Translations under genes and position numbers: made by a program | Source of the DNA: Paracoccus subflavus | GTDB lineage: Bacteria > Pseudomonadota > Alphaproteobacteria > Rhodobacterales > Rhodobacteraceae | Assembly: GCF_004310345.1 (NCBI RefSeq) | Contig: NZ_SISK01000004.1 | Coordinates: forward strand, 1 to 64,000 | Reading direction: 5' to 3' | Length of the DNA: 64,000 nucleotides | Shown here: positions 27,711-34,207 of the stretch, in pieces | Position numbering within the stretch: position 1 is the stretch's first letter | Layout: each line of letters begins with the position of its first letter | Notes under the pieces: model-generated | Databases searched by the model: none | Told to the model about the DNA's origin: nothing | Seen by the model: the letters and a program-made list of their open reading frames with translations, nothing else

Positions 27711-28547
27711 ATGTCAAATGGGACTTGGACCGATCAAGAGAACGACCTGATCGTCGCGGATTACTTCGCGATGCTGGCCGACGACGTCTCTGGTCGCCCC
27801 TACAACAAGGCCGAGCACCGGCGCGGGCTTCTGCCGCTGTTGAACGACCGGTCCGAGGGATCGGTCGAGTTCAAGCACCAGAACATCAGCGCCGTGCTGA
27901 AGGGGCTGGGTGAGGACTGGATCCCGGGCTACAAGCCTGCCTTCAATTTCCAGATGACGCTGGTGGATGCCGTGGCGCGTTGGCTGGCGCTGAACCCGGC
28001 TTGGCTCGGTCGCCATTCGCGTCAGGGAGCGCCGACAGGCCTCGCGGAGGCACGGCCGATCTGGATCGGGCCGCCGCCCACTTTGTCGAACCAGCCGGCG
28101 CCGCAGGAGCTTGAGCAGATGCTGCACATCGCCCGCAAATTCGATGTCGCGGCGCGAGACGAGCGAAACCGCGCCCTCGGCCGTGCCGGTGAGGAGCGCG
28201 TGCTAGCGCACGAACGGGCATCCCTGAAATCAGCGGGCCGTGACGATCTTGCGCGCAAGGTCCGGTGGGTGTCGGAGGAAGATGGTGATGGCGCCGGCTA
28301 CGACATTGCCAGTTTCGCGCCGGATGGCCGCCCGCGCCTGATCGAGGTGAAGACGACGAATGGCTGGGAACGCACACCCTTCCACATCAGCCGCAACGAG
28401 CTGGACGTGGCCGAGGAGCGGCGTTCGGAATGGTCCCTGTTCCGGCTCTGGAACTTTGCGCGCGAGCCGAAGGCATTCAAACTGCACCCGCCGCTGGACG
28501 CGCATGTCTCGCTGACCGCGACGTCCTTTCAGGCGAGTTTTCATTGA
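27711..28547 (+). CDS. DUF3883 domain protein (PD-(D/E)xK-like), accessory region
   Basis: 278 residues. The N-terminal ~110 residues (WTDQENDLIVADYFAML, NDRSEGSVEFKHQNIS) form a conserved-looking all-helical domain of unknown role. The C-terminal part is a DUF3883-type fold: ALGRAGEERVLAHER, then GYDIASF (Asp198) and LIEVKTT (Glu212, Lys214), matching a D...E-x-K nuclease-like core. DUF3883 often appears in restriction- or defence-related proteins, so a nuclease or DNA-associated role is plausible but unproven. It lies between tRNA-Ser and decayed recombinase modules, apparently as a single gene. The sequence before it (27409-27710) shows no clear promoter. Confidence 0.75.
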   Translation: MSNGTWTDQENDLIVADYFAMLADDVSGRPYNKAEHRRGLLPLLNDRSEGSVEFKHQNISAVLKGLGEDWIPGYKPAFNFQMTLVDAVARWLALNPAWLGRHSRQGAPTGLAEARPIWIGPPPTLSNQPAPQELEQMLHIARKFDVAARDERNRALGRAGEERVLAHERASLKSAGRDDLARKVRWVSEEDGDGAGYDIASFAPDGRPRLIEVKTTNGWERTPFHISRNELDVAEERRSEWSLFRLWNFAREPKAFKLHPPLDAHVSLTATSFQASFH

Positions 28548-28550
28548 AGG

Positions 28551-28934
28551 TCAGCGAAACGCCCGCTCAGCCTGCTCCTGCCATGTCTCCCCGGCCAGAA
28601 AGCACAGGTCGTAGAGGCTGACCGCCGACGCCTCGCGGCCGCAGGTCAGGCGTTTGAGGACCTCCGGCGCCAGATAGGCGAGACGCAGCTGGCGGCTGAC
28701 GTGGCGTTCGGCCAGACCGAAGGCCTCGGCCAGTTCCTGGATCGTCGCGAACTCGCCTGCCTCCATGCGCCGCCGCCAGCCCCATGCCCGGCCGATGGCG
28801 CGCAGGATGTGCGGGTCCTGCGTCTGATCCTCGCTCGGGCTGTAATCGGCGGGCGGCATGATCTTGGGCCGACCGTTCTTCTTGCGCAGCTTCAGGGGGA
28901 TCAGCACGCGGATCGTGTCATTGCCTCGGGTCAT
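28551..28934 (-). CDS. Helix-turn-helix accessory protein of the recombinase module (copy 1)
   Basis: 127 residues, starting MTRGNDTIRVLIPLKLRKKNGRPK. An HTH-like stretch lies at about residues 65-90 (TIQELAEAFGLAERHVSRQLRLA), similar to KorB/ParB-type helices. The ATG overlaps the recombinase stop by four bases (ATGA), so it is the coupled second gene of the module. A partial second copy with the same opening pattern lies at 29955-30167. Its role with the recombinase is unknown; DNA binding or control is a reasonable guess. Confidence 0.7.
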   Translation of the reverse strand: MTRGNDTIRVLIPLKLRKKNGRPKIMPPADYSPSEDQTQDPHILRAIGRAWGWRRRMEAGEFATIQELAEAFGLAERHVSRQLRLAYLAPEVLKRLTCGREASAVSLYDLCFLAGETWQEQAERAFR

Positions 28935-29690
28935 TCGGCGGCCTCCATGTCGCGCGGCGCGATCATCTCGCGGATGACGCCCGCGACGCCTTCGCGCCGA
29001 ATGTCGACCTCGAGCCCGGCGGCGGTGACGGTGACGCGCCGGACCAGAAGCTGGATGATCCGCGCCTGTTCGAGCGGAAACAGCTGCGCCCAGAGCGTGT
29101 TGAAATCATGCAGCGCCGCGATGGCCTCGGCCTCGGAGACCTGATCGCGCTTCAGCGCCGCCAGCACCTGCGTAACCACCTCTGGCGTCTGCAGAATGCG
29201 CCGGACCTCGGTGACGATGGCGTCCTCGACCATGCCCGCAGGCAAGCGGGTCGGTGCTTGATCGCCGCCGCTGTCGTCCTCCGTCGTGCGGTTCTTGATC
29301 ACGTCCATCGACACGTAATAGCGGTAGAGCTTGCCGCGTTTTTTGGTCGCGGTCGGGGTCATCGCCGCGCCCGTGTCCGTGAAGATCAGGCCCTTCAGCG
29401 GCGCGGGCGTCTGCATACGGCTGTTGCTGGACCGGGCGTGGCGGTTGCCCTGCAGGATGGCGTCGACCTGATCCCAAACCTTGTCGGTGACGATGGCCTC
29501 GTGTTCGCCGGGATAGGCCTTGCCCTTGTGGACGGCCTCGCCGCGATAGACGCGGTTCCGAAGCACCCGATAAAGGTAGCCCTTGTCGATCAGCGTGCCT
29601 TGCTTGCTGCAAAACCCTTCCCGCCGCAGCTCCTTCGCCAGCATCGTGGCCGAGAAGCGTTTGTTCTTCACGCAGCGTGACGACGTTCTT
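28931..29690 (-). pseudogene. Serine recombinase, C-terminal remnant (copy 1)
   Basis: About 250 codons matching the C-terminal part of large serine recombinases: TMLAKELRREGFCSKQG, LYRVLRNRVYRGEAVHKG (the 'Recombinase' domain), a beta-rich linker, and a helical end (EQARIIQLLVRRVTV). The N-terminal resolvase domain with the catalytic serine is missing. The sequence upstream of about 29690 changes frame and does not match. The open frame continues to 29812 and could be translated, but such a protein would lack catalysis. The zinc-ribbon region lacks cysteine pairs, as in some relatives. Confidence 0.75.
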
Positions 29691-29954
29691 GCTGCCCGCG
29701 CGCAGGACAGCCAGTTCGATTTGACTGAGGCACATTTCTCGCATTTTCGTTTCCTTTCGAGCGACCACCGTGGTCGCACGACAACGAATGCGTAGAAAGA
29801 AAACCTGTTCAAGTCAGTGCGTTGCGGGGCTCTTCGCGTTGCGGGCTACGTCCCTCGGACATTGGGCGCAGCAGCGAATTGCCCGGTGGACCGGCGTCAA
29901 ATTGCGAAATGTTCCCTAGAAGTCCGTAGGACACGTTAGCCTGCCGGAGCTTCC
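29691..29954 (-). other. Breakpoint region, no convincing gene
   Basis: On the minus strand a short frame begins at 29735 (MREMCLSQIELAVLRAGSKN) after AAAGGA. It then runs out of frame with the recombinase remnant, so it looks like the 5' end of an unrelated gene joined to the remnant. The rest (29813-29954) holds no ORF or RNA that I can support. Confidence 0.3.
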
Positions 29955-30167
29955 TCAGGGGTCACAGGAGACGGTCCGGTTGGAAGCGCACTTCCTCCGC
30001 CACCATCCCTGTTGCGAACACGGACAGGCGCGGCCGGTGGTGCGCAGAAGGTGAGGATCCTGCCCGCGGTTCATGGTGATCTCGACGTGCTTCGGCGGCA
30101 AAATCCGGGAGCGGCCGCCGCCGCGGCGCAGTTCGAGCGGAATGTAGACGCGCAGGGTCTTGGGCAT
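29955..30167 (-). pseudogene. Truncated second copy of the recombinase-module accessory protein
   Basis: 70 codons starting MPKTLRVYIPLELRRGGGR. The opening parallels copy 1 (RVLIPLKLRKKNGRPKIMPP versus RVYIPLELRRGGGRSRILPP), and the QDPHLLRTTGRA stretch matches QDPHILRAIGRA. Similarity ends after residue ~48, before the HTH, and the tail CPCSQQGWWRRK looks out of frame. Its start overlaps the recombinase fragment stop (TGATG), the same coupling as copy 1. Confidence 0.65.
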
Positions 30168-30319
30168 CAGGCGACCTCCTCCTTCGGCCGGGCCATTAGT
30201 GCGGCGATGGCGCCGAGGCCGTCGTGGCGCAGGTCGATGGCAAGGCCCGCTTCGCTCACCGTAATCTGCGCGACCAGCAGCTGGACGATGCGAGCCTGCT
30301 CCGCCGGGATCAAGCCCTG
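30167..30319 (-). pseudogene. Serine recombinase C-terminal fragment (copy 2)
   Basis: About 50 codons reading GLIPAEQARIVQLLVAQITV and then GLAIDLRHDGLG, closely parallel to the end of copy 1 (FPLEQARIIQLLVRRVTV). Everything upstream of codon 1 of this fragment is lost at 30319. The two copies differ in many residues, so they are diverged relatives rather than a recent duplication. Confidence 0.7.
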
Positions 30320-30330
30320 TCGACCAACGC

Positions 30331-30486
30331 ATGAACTCGCTCCTGCTGACTGGCCCCCCGGGGAGCGGAAAAATCATATGGCTGGAGCAGGCAGCTCCGG
30401 TTGCCGCCGTCCGGAAACCATTGAACACCCAAAGCGCGAGAAGCACAGATCCATCTTTTTCAATAGACCAACCTATCGTCTTGTAG
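30331..30486 (+). CDS. Short P-loop-containing ORF, probably a gene fragment
   Basis: 51 codons opening MNSLLLTGPPGSGKIIW, a good Walker A motif (GPPGSGK at residues 8-14) with the usual beta-strand before it. No Walker B or further domain follows, and the frame stops at 30486. It starts 12 bases from the breakpoint of the recombinase fragment. It is most likely the 5' remnant of an AAA/P-loop ATPase. Chance similarity cannot be excluded. Confidence 0.3.
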   Translation: MNSLLLTGPPGSGKIIWLEQAAPVAAVRKPLNTQSARSTDPSFSIDQPIVL

Positions 30487-30797
30487 GGTATCGGTTCTGC
30501 GGGAGGGCGCACCGATGGAATATGAGGAAGAAAGATATTTTGGCCTGCATTTTTTGCCTCGCCATGGCGAGAAGATGCAGCACCTCCCGCGGGCATTAAC
30601 CCTCGTTAAAGCGCTTGAGGGATTGCAGCGCACCATTCATCTCGTTGCAATAATGAAAGAGGGGCGATAAATCCGGAAGCGCGCACGCGTTACTAGAGAT
30701 ATCGAGGACCGATTTCCACTCCACTGCAAGGGAGCAGCGGAGGGGAAGTTCTACCAACCGACGTTCATTGCCGAAAAAGATCACAGCCTTTTCAGAC
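30487..30797. other. Gap left of the IS element
   Basis: A 62-codon minus-strand frame (30596-30784, GTG start) is the only open frame here. Its upstream side is cut by a stop formed at the IS junction, so if real it is the 3' end of a gene interrupted by the insertion. No family is recognisable. Confidence 0.25.
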
Positions 30798-30813
30798 TAG
30801 GGCCTGTGGGGAT

Positions 30814-31198
30814 TCACCTTGAGTTGATGGCGCCTGCGGCAGATAGATCAATGCCTCGAAGCTTTGGTCGGTTTTGCAGCCGCGCATGGCGATACGCTTG
30901 AACTCCTTCAGCTTGCAAGAGAAGGTCTCGATAAGGGGGCGCCACTGGGAGATGCTGAGGTCGATCTTCAGCTTTTGCGCGCGTCCAGAGTGCTGGGAGA
31001 TAACGACTTGGCGCCACGACCGTCGAGTTCAGCCACAAGCGCATTGCTGTCAAAGGCTTTGTCGGCGACCAGGCCATCAAAGGCGATGCCCTCGATCAGC
31101 TGAGGCACATCAACGCTGTCGCAGCAGTTCCCCGGCATGAGCCGAAAGCGCACCAGATTGCCCAATGCGTCCGTCAGCGCGAGGATCTGGGTTGTCAT
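30814..31198 (-). pseudogene. IS427-like transposase, second frame (OrfB), broken by frameshifts
   Basis: It begins MTTQILALTDALGNLVRF and holds the second Asp region (GLVADKAFDSNALV). The frame breaks after GRGAK, where one base appears to be missing before VVISQHSGRAQ. It resumes as ETFSCKLKEFKRIAMRGCKTDQSFEA, which carries the last acidic region, and shifts again near the end (IDLSAAGAINSR). Both breaks are in conserved stretches. Confidence 0.75.
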
Positions 31199-31551
31199 GC
31201 CGCATTTTGAGCGTCCGATGGTCTGGCCTTGAGTCCCCTTTTTGCGCCCTGTCCGTGACGGTGGCCCTTGACGATGGTGGCATCAACCATGGCGTATTCC
31301 ATGTCCGGTTTATCCGTTAGCACATTGAATATATGCTTGAAGACGTCAGCTTTTCGCCAGTCGCTGAACCGCCGAAAGGCCGTGCTCCAATTGCCGAACA
31401 GTTCAGGCAGATCCCGCCATGGGCTGCCTGTCCGTGCAATCCACAGCACCGCCTCCATAGACAGCCGATTGTCTCGGCCACTGCGCCCGGGGTCGGCACG
31501 CTTGCCCAAGCAGCACGGTTCCATCTTTGCCCACCGGGCGTCCGTCAGCAC
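31195..31551 (-). CDS. IS427-like transposase, first frame (OrfA)
   Basis: 118 codons starting at GTG 31551 (LTDARWAKMEPCC). It has the DUF4096-type N-domain (SMEAVLWIARTGSPWRDLP, GNWSTAFRRFSDWRKADVF) and the first catalytic Asp in AMVDATIVKGHRHG. A frame shift of -1 at AAAAAGGGG near its end would continue into OrfB (GQTIGRSKCGMTTQ). On its own this frame lacks the rest of the DDE core. Confidence 0.8.
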   Translation of the reverse strand: MLTDARWAKMEPCCLGKRADPGRSGRDNRLSMEAVLWIARTGSPWRDLPELFGNWSTAFRRFSDWRKADVFKHIFNVLTDKPDMEYAMVDATIVKGHRHGQGAKRGLKARPSDAQNAA

Positions 31552-31703
31552 ATTGCGATCAAACCGGAGCGTGAATCACATCCACGCTGCCTTGTGAATC
31601 CCCACAGGCCCTAGTGCTCGTTTGTGCGGAAGCTAGTGTGCAGCCACATTTCCGTCCTAGAACCCGTCTTAGGTGGCCGACAGGGCGCAACCCTTTGATT
31701 TCT

Positions 31704-31778
31704 TGGCTCCGGCGGTAGGGATCGAACCTACGACCAATTGATTAACAGTCAACTGCTCTACCGCTGAGCTACGCCGGA
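31704..31778 (-). tRNA. tRNA-Asn (anticodon GTT)
   Basis: 75 bases with encoded CCA. The acceptor stem TCCGGCG pairs with CGCCGGA, the anticodon loop is CTGTTAA, and the T-arm GGTTCGATCC is intact. Its 3' end points left into the accessory region. A -10-like TATACG lies about 11 bases upstream of the 5' end. Confidence 0.97.
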
Positions 31779-31835
31779 ACACGGGGGCCGTATAGCAATG
31801 GCCGTCATGGGCGTCCAGAGGGGTTTGCGACTTTT

Positions 31836-32699
31836 TCACGAACGGAAAAATTCTGCGCGGGGATGCAGTTCACCCCGTGGGACCACGGCGCCCAGGTCGG
31901 CCAGGGCCAGCAGGTGCGCCAGAACGTTCCGGGTTGCGGCCGGCAGCAGAGGCGGGGCGATGTCGTAGATGCGGCGCGCCAGGGTTTCGGCATTGGCCGG
32001 ACCCTGTGACAGGGCCGCAAGGATTTGCACGGTGCGTTCGCGCCGATGGGCGGCCAGGTCCGCCAGGCGCGCGGCCGGATCGTCGATGGGGGCGCCATGG
32101 GCGGGCAGAAGCTGGCGGGCCCGGGCCTCGGCCAGGCGGTCCAGCGTGCGCAGATAGTCTGACAGATCCCCGTCCGGGGGCGAGATGATCGTCGAGGACC
32201 AGCCCATCACCACATCCCCGCACAGGATGCGGTCGCCCCACCCGAACGCCAGATGGCCGCCGGAATGGCCCGGGGTGTGCAGGACCGACAGCACCCAGTC
32301 CGCACCCTCGACCCTGTCGCCGTCGCGCAGGGTCACATCGGGGGCAAACCCGTGATCCAGCCCCTCGCCGCCGCCGGTGATGCCCTCTGCGGCCAAGCGG
32401 CGCATCAGGGGGGACCGCCCCGCCGTGGCGTCGCCAAAGGCCAGCACCGGCGCCCCGGTCATCTGCGCCAGCCTCCGGGCTCCTGCGCTGTGGTCCAGAT
32501 GGGCGTGGGTCACAAGGATATGGCTGATCCGCCCATCGCCGGCGCGAACGATGGCATCCAGATGGGGGGGATCGTCGGGGCCCGGGTCAATCACGGCCAC
32601 GGCCTCGTGGCCCAGCAGAAACGTGTTGGTGCCCGGCCCCGTCAGGGGCGAGGCGTTGGGCGCACGGATGCAACGCAGGTCTTTCGTCAGGCTGTCCAT
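31836..32699 (-). CDS. MBL-fold metallo-hydrolase (LACTB2/glyoxalase II-like)
   Basis: 287 residues from MDSLTKDLRCIRAPN. The metallo-beta-lactamase core is complete: THAHLDHSAG (H-x-H-x-D-H), HTPGHSGGHL, and LCGDVVMGWSSTIISPPDGDL with the bridging Asp. A C-terminal winged-helix-like domain (about 220-287) is the LACTB2-type extension. Members hydrolyse thioesters or act as nucleases, so the substrate is open. It is divergent from the EnvZ-like kinase gene, 34 bases apart. Confidence 0.9.
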   Translation of the reverse strand: MDSLTKDLRCIRAPNASPLTGPGTNTFLLGHEAVAVIDPGPDDPPHLDAIVRAGDGRISHILVTHAHLDHSAGARRLAQMTGAPVLAFGDATAGRSPLMRRLAAEGITGGGEGLDHGFAPDVTLRDGDRVEGADWVLSVLHTPGHSGGHLAFGWGDRILCGDVVMGWSSTIISPPDGDLSDYLRTLDRLAEARARQLLPAHGAPIDDPAARLADLAAHRRERTVQILAALSQGPANAETLARRIYDIAPPLLPAATRNVLAHLLALADLGAVVPRGELHPRAEFFRS

Positions 32700-32733
32700 G
32701 CCGCTAGCCTTAGCACGGTGAACAGGGGTTTCC

Positions 32734-34077
32734 ATGGCAAACCATTCCGAGGGCGACTGGCTCAAGGGCATCTTTCCACGCGGGATATATGGCCGCGCGG
32801 CGCTGATCCTGTTCCTGCCGGTGGTCGTGGTGACGCTGGTCGTGGGCGTCATGTTCCTGCAACGCCATTTCGAGGACGTGACCCGGCAGATGACGTCCAG
32901 CATGGCGCGCGAACTGGCCTTTGTGGCCGCGCGGATCGACGGGGCTGGCGGCCAGCCCGATGCGGGACGCGCCATTGCCGCACCGCTGGGGATCACCATC
33001 GTGGCCCCCCCTCCGCCGGGGCAGGGGGACCGGCGGGTGTTCTACGACCTCTCGGGACGGGTGGTGATCGAGACATTGCGCGCCCAAGTACCCGGCATCG
33101 CGGCGATCGACCTGGCCGGGGACGACAGGCGGGTGATCGTCACCATGGCCAGGGATGTCAGCTATGCGCTGGAATTCGACCGCCGCCGGGTCAGCGCCTC
33201 GAACCCGCATCAGTTGCTGGTGCTGATGGTCGTGACCTCGGCCCTGATGACGGGGATCGCCACGGTGTTCCTGCGCAACCAGTTGCGCCCCATCCGGCGG
33301 CTGGCCGAGGCCGCCGAGGATTACGGCAAGGGACGGATCGTGGCCTATCGCCCGTCGGGCGCGACCGAGGTGCGCAGCGCGGGCACCGCATTCCTGGACA
33401 TGCGAAACCGTCTGGAACGGCAGAACGAGCAGCGCAAGATGATGCTGTCGGGGATCAGCCACGATCTGCGCACCCCGCTGACGCGGCTGCGGCTGGGCCT
33501 GTCGATGATGTCGCCCGACATGCCCCCGGATGCCGAGGATCTGCGCGCGATGGAGTCAGACATCGCCGAAATGGACCGCATGGTGGCTGCCTTTCTGGAC
33601 TATGCCCGCGACGAGGCGCGCGAAAGCCCGCCCGAGCCCACGCCGGTGTCGGATTTCGTGGAGGCGGTGGTCGCCGATGCCCAGCGGGCGGGACATCCGG
33701 TGACGCTGCACGATCTGGTTGCCGAAACCGGGGAACGCGCCACCTTTCGCCGCGACATGCTGCGCCGTGCGCTGGAAAACCTTATCGGCAATGCCGCGCG
33801 CTATGGCACGCGGGCCGAACTGGACGCCGTTCTTGGTCCGCGCAGCCTGCGCATCGGGATCGAGGATGATGGCCCCGGCATCCCAGCGGAAAGCCTGGAC
33901 GCCGCCATGCGACCCTTTACCCGGCTGGACGCCTCGCGCAACCGCAACGGCGGGCAGGGGGCCGGTCTGGGTCTGGCCATCGCCGCCGACGTGGCCCGTG
34001 CCCATGGTGGGCAGTTGCGGCTGGGCCGCGGACGCCGCCTGGGCGGGCTGCGCGCGGAAATCGTCATTCCCCGCTGA
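32734..34077 (+). CDS. EnvZ-like sensor histidine kinase (orphan)
   Basis: 447 residues. A cytoplasmic start is followed by one membrane segment (about 22-45), a ~110-residue periplasmic loop, a second membrane segment (about 160-180) and HAMP (RNQLRPIRRLAEAAEDYGKG). HisKA comes next with His243 in SGISHDLRTPLTR. The HATPase_c domain has ENLIGNAARYG (N box), DDGPGIP (G1) and GGQGAGLGLAI (G2). The layout and short H-box are EnvZ-like. No response regulator gene is next to it, so its partner must be elsewhere. Confidence 0.92.
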   Translation: MANHSEGDWLKGIFPRGIYGRAALILFLPVVVVTLVVGVMFLQRHFEDVTRQMTSSMARELAFVAARIDGAGGQPDAGRAIAAPLGITIVAPPPPGQGDRRVFYDLSGRVVIETLRAQVPGIAAIDLAGDDRRVIVTMARDVSYALEFDRRRVSASNPHQLLVLMVVTSALMTGIATVFLRNQLRPIRRLAEAAEDYGKGRIVAYRPSGATEVRSAGTAFLDMRNRLERQNEQRKMMLSGISHDLRTPLTRLRLGLSMMSPDMPPDAEDLRAMESDIAEMDRMVAAFLDYARDEARESPPEPTPVSDFVEAVVADAQRAGHPVTLHDLVAETGERATFRRDMLRRALENLIGNAARYGTRAELDAVLGPRSLRIGIEDDGPGIPAESLDAAMRPFTRLDASRNRNGGQGAGLGLAIAADVARAHGGQLRLGRGRRLGGLRAEIVIPR

Positions 34078-34111
34078 ACGGGCGGCAAGTGCGGGGCATT
34101 TTTCGGGTCAA

Positions 34112-34140
34112 CTTGAATGCCATCCCCGGCAGCCCTAGAT
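34112..34140 (+). promoter_or_regulatory. Possible heat-shock (RpoH-type) promoter for lon
   Basis: CTTGAA (34112-34117) and CCTAGAT (34134-34140) with a 16-base spacer resemble the alphaproteobacterial RpoH consensus (CTTG.., C-Y-TAT-N-T) with one mismatch at the -10. They lie about 68 bases before the lon start. Confidence 0.4.
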
Positions 34141-34207
34141 TGTGCGCAAGCAGGGGCTGTGTGCCGCCACGACGGGGTCCATGGTCTCGGGCAGAAAGGA
34201 ACGCATA

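Larger units (their letters stand above)
30800..31611 (-). mobile_element. IS5-family (IS427-like) insertion sequence, decayed
   Basis: About 812 bases with perfect 17-18-base terminal inverted repeats (GGCCTGTGGGGATTCAC and its complement). Both ends are flanked by CTAG, fitting a TA target duplication. Two overlapping transposase frames on the minus strand with an A5G4 slippery run (about 31240) fit the -1 frameshift plan of the IS427 group. The second frame carries two frameshifts, so the copy is probably inactive unless helped in trans. Confidence 0.88.

Noticed and set aside
30596..30784. A 62-codon minus-strand frame
   Set aside because: Could be the 3' end of a gene cut by the IS, but no homology signal or ribosome site, so it is mentioned only as part of the gap.
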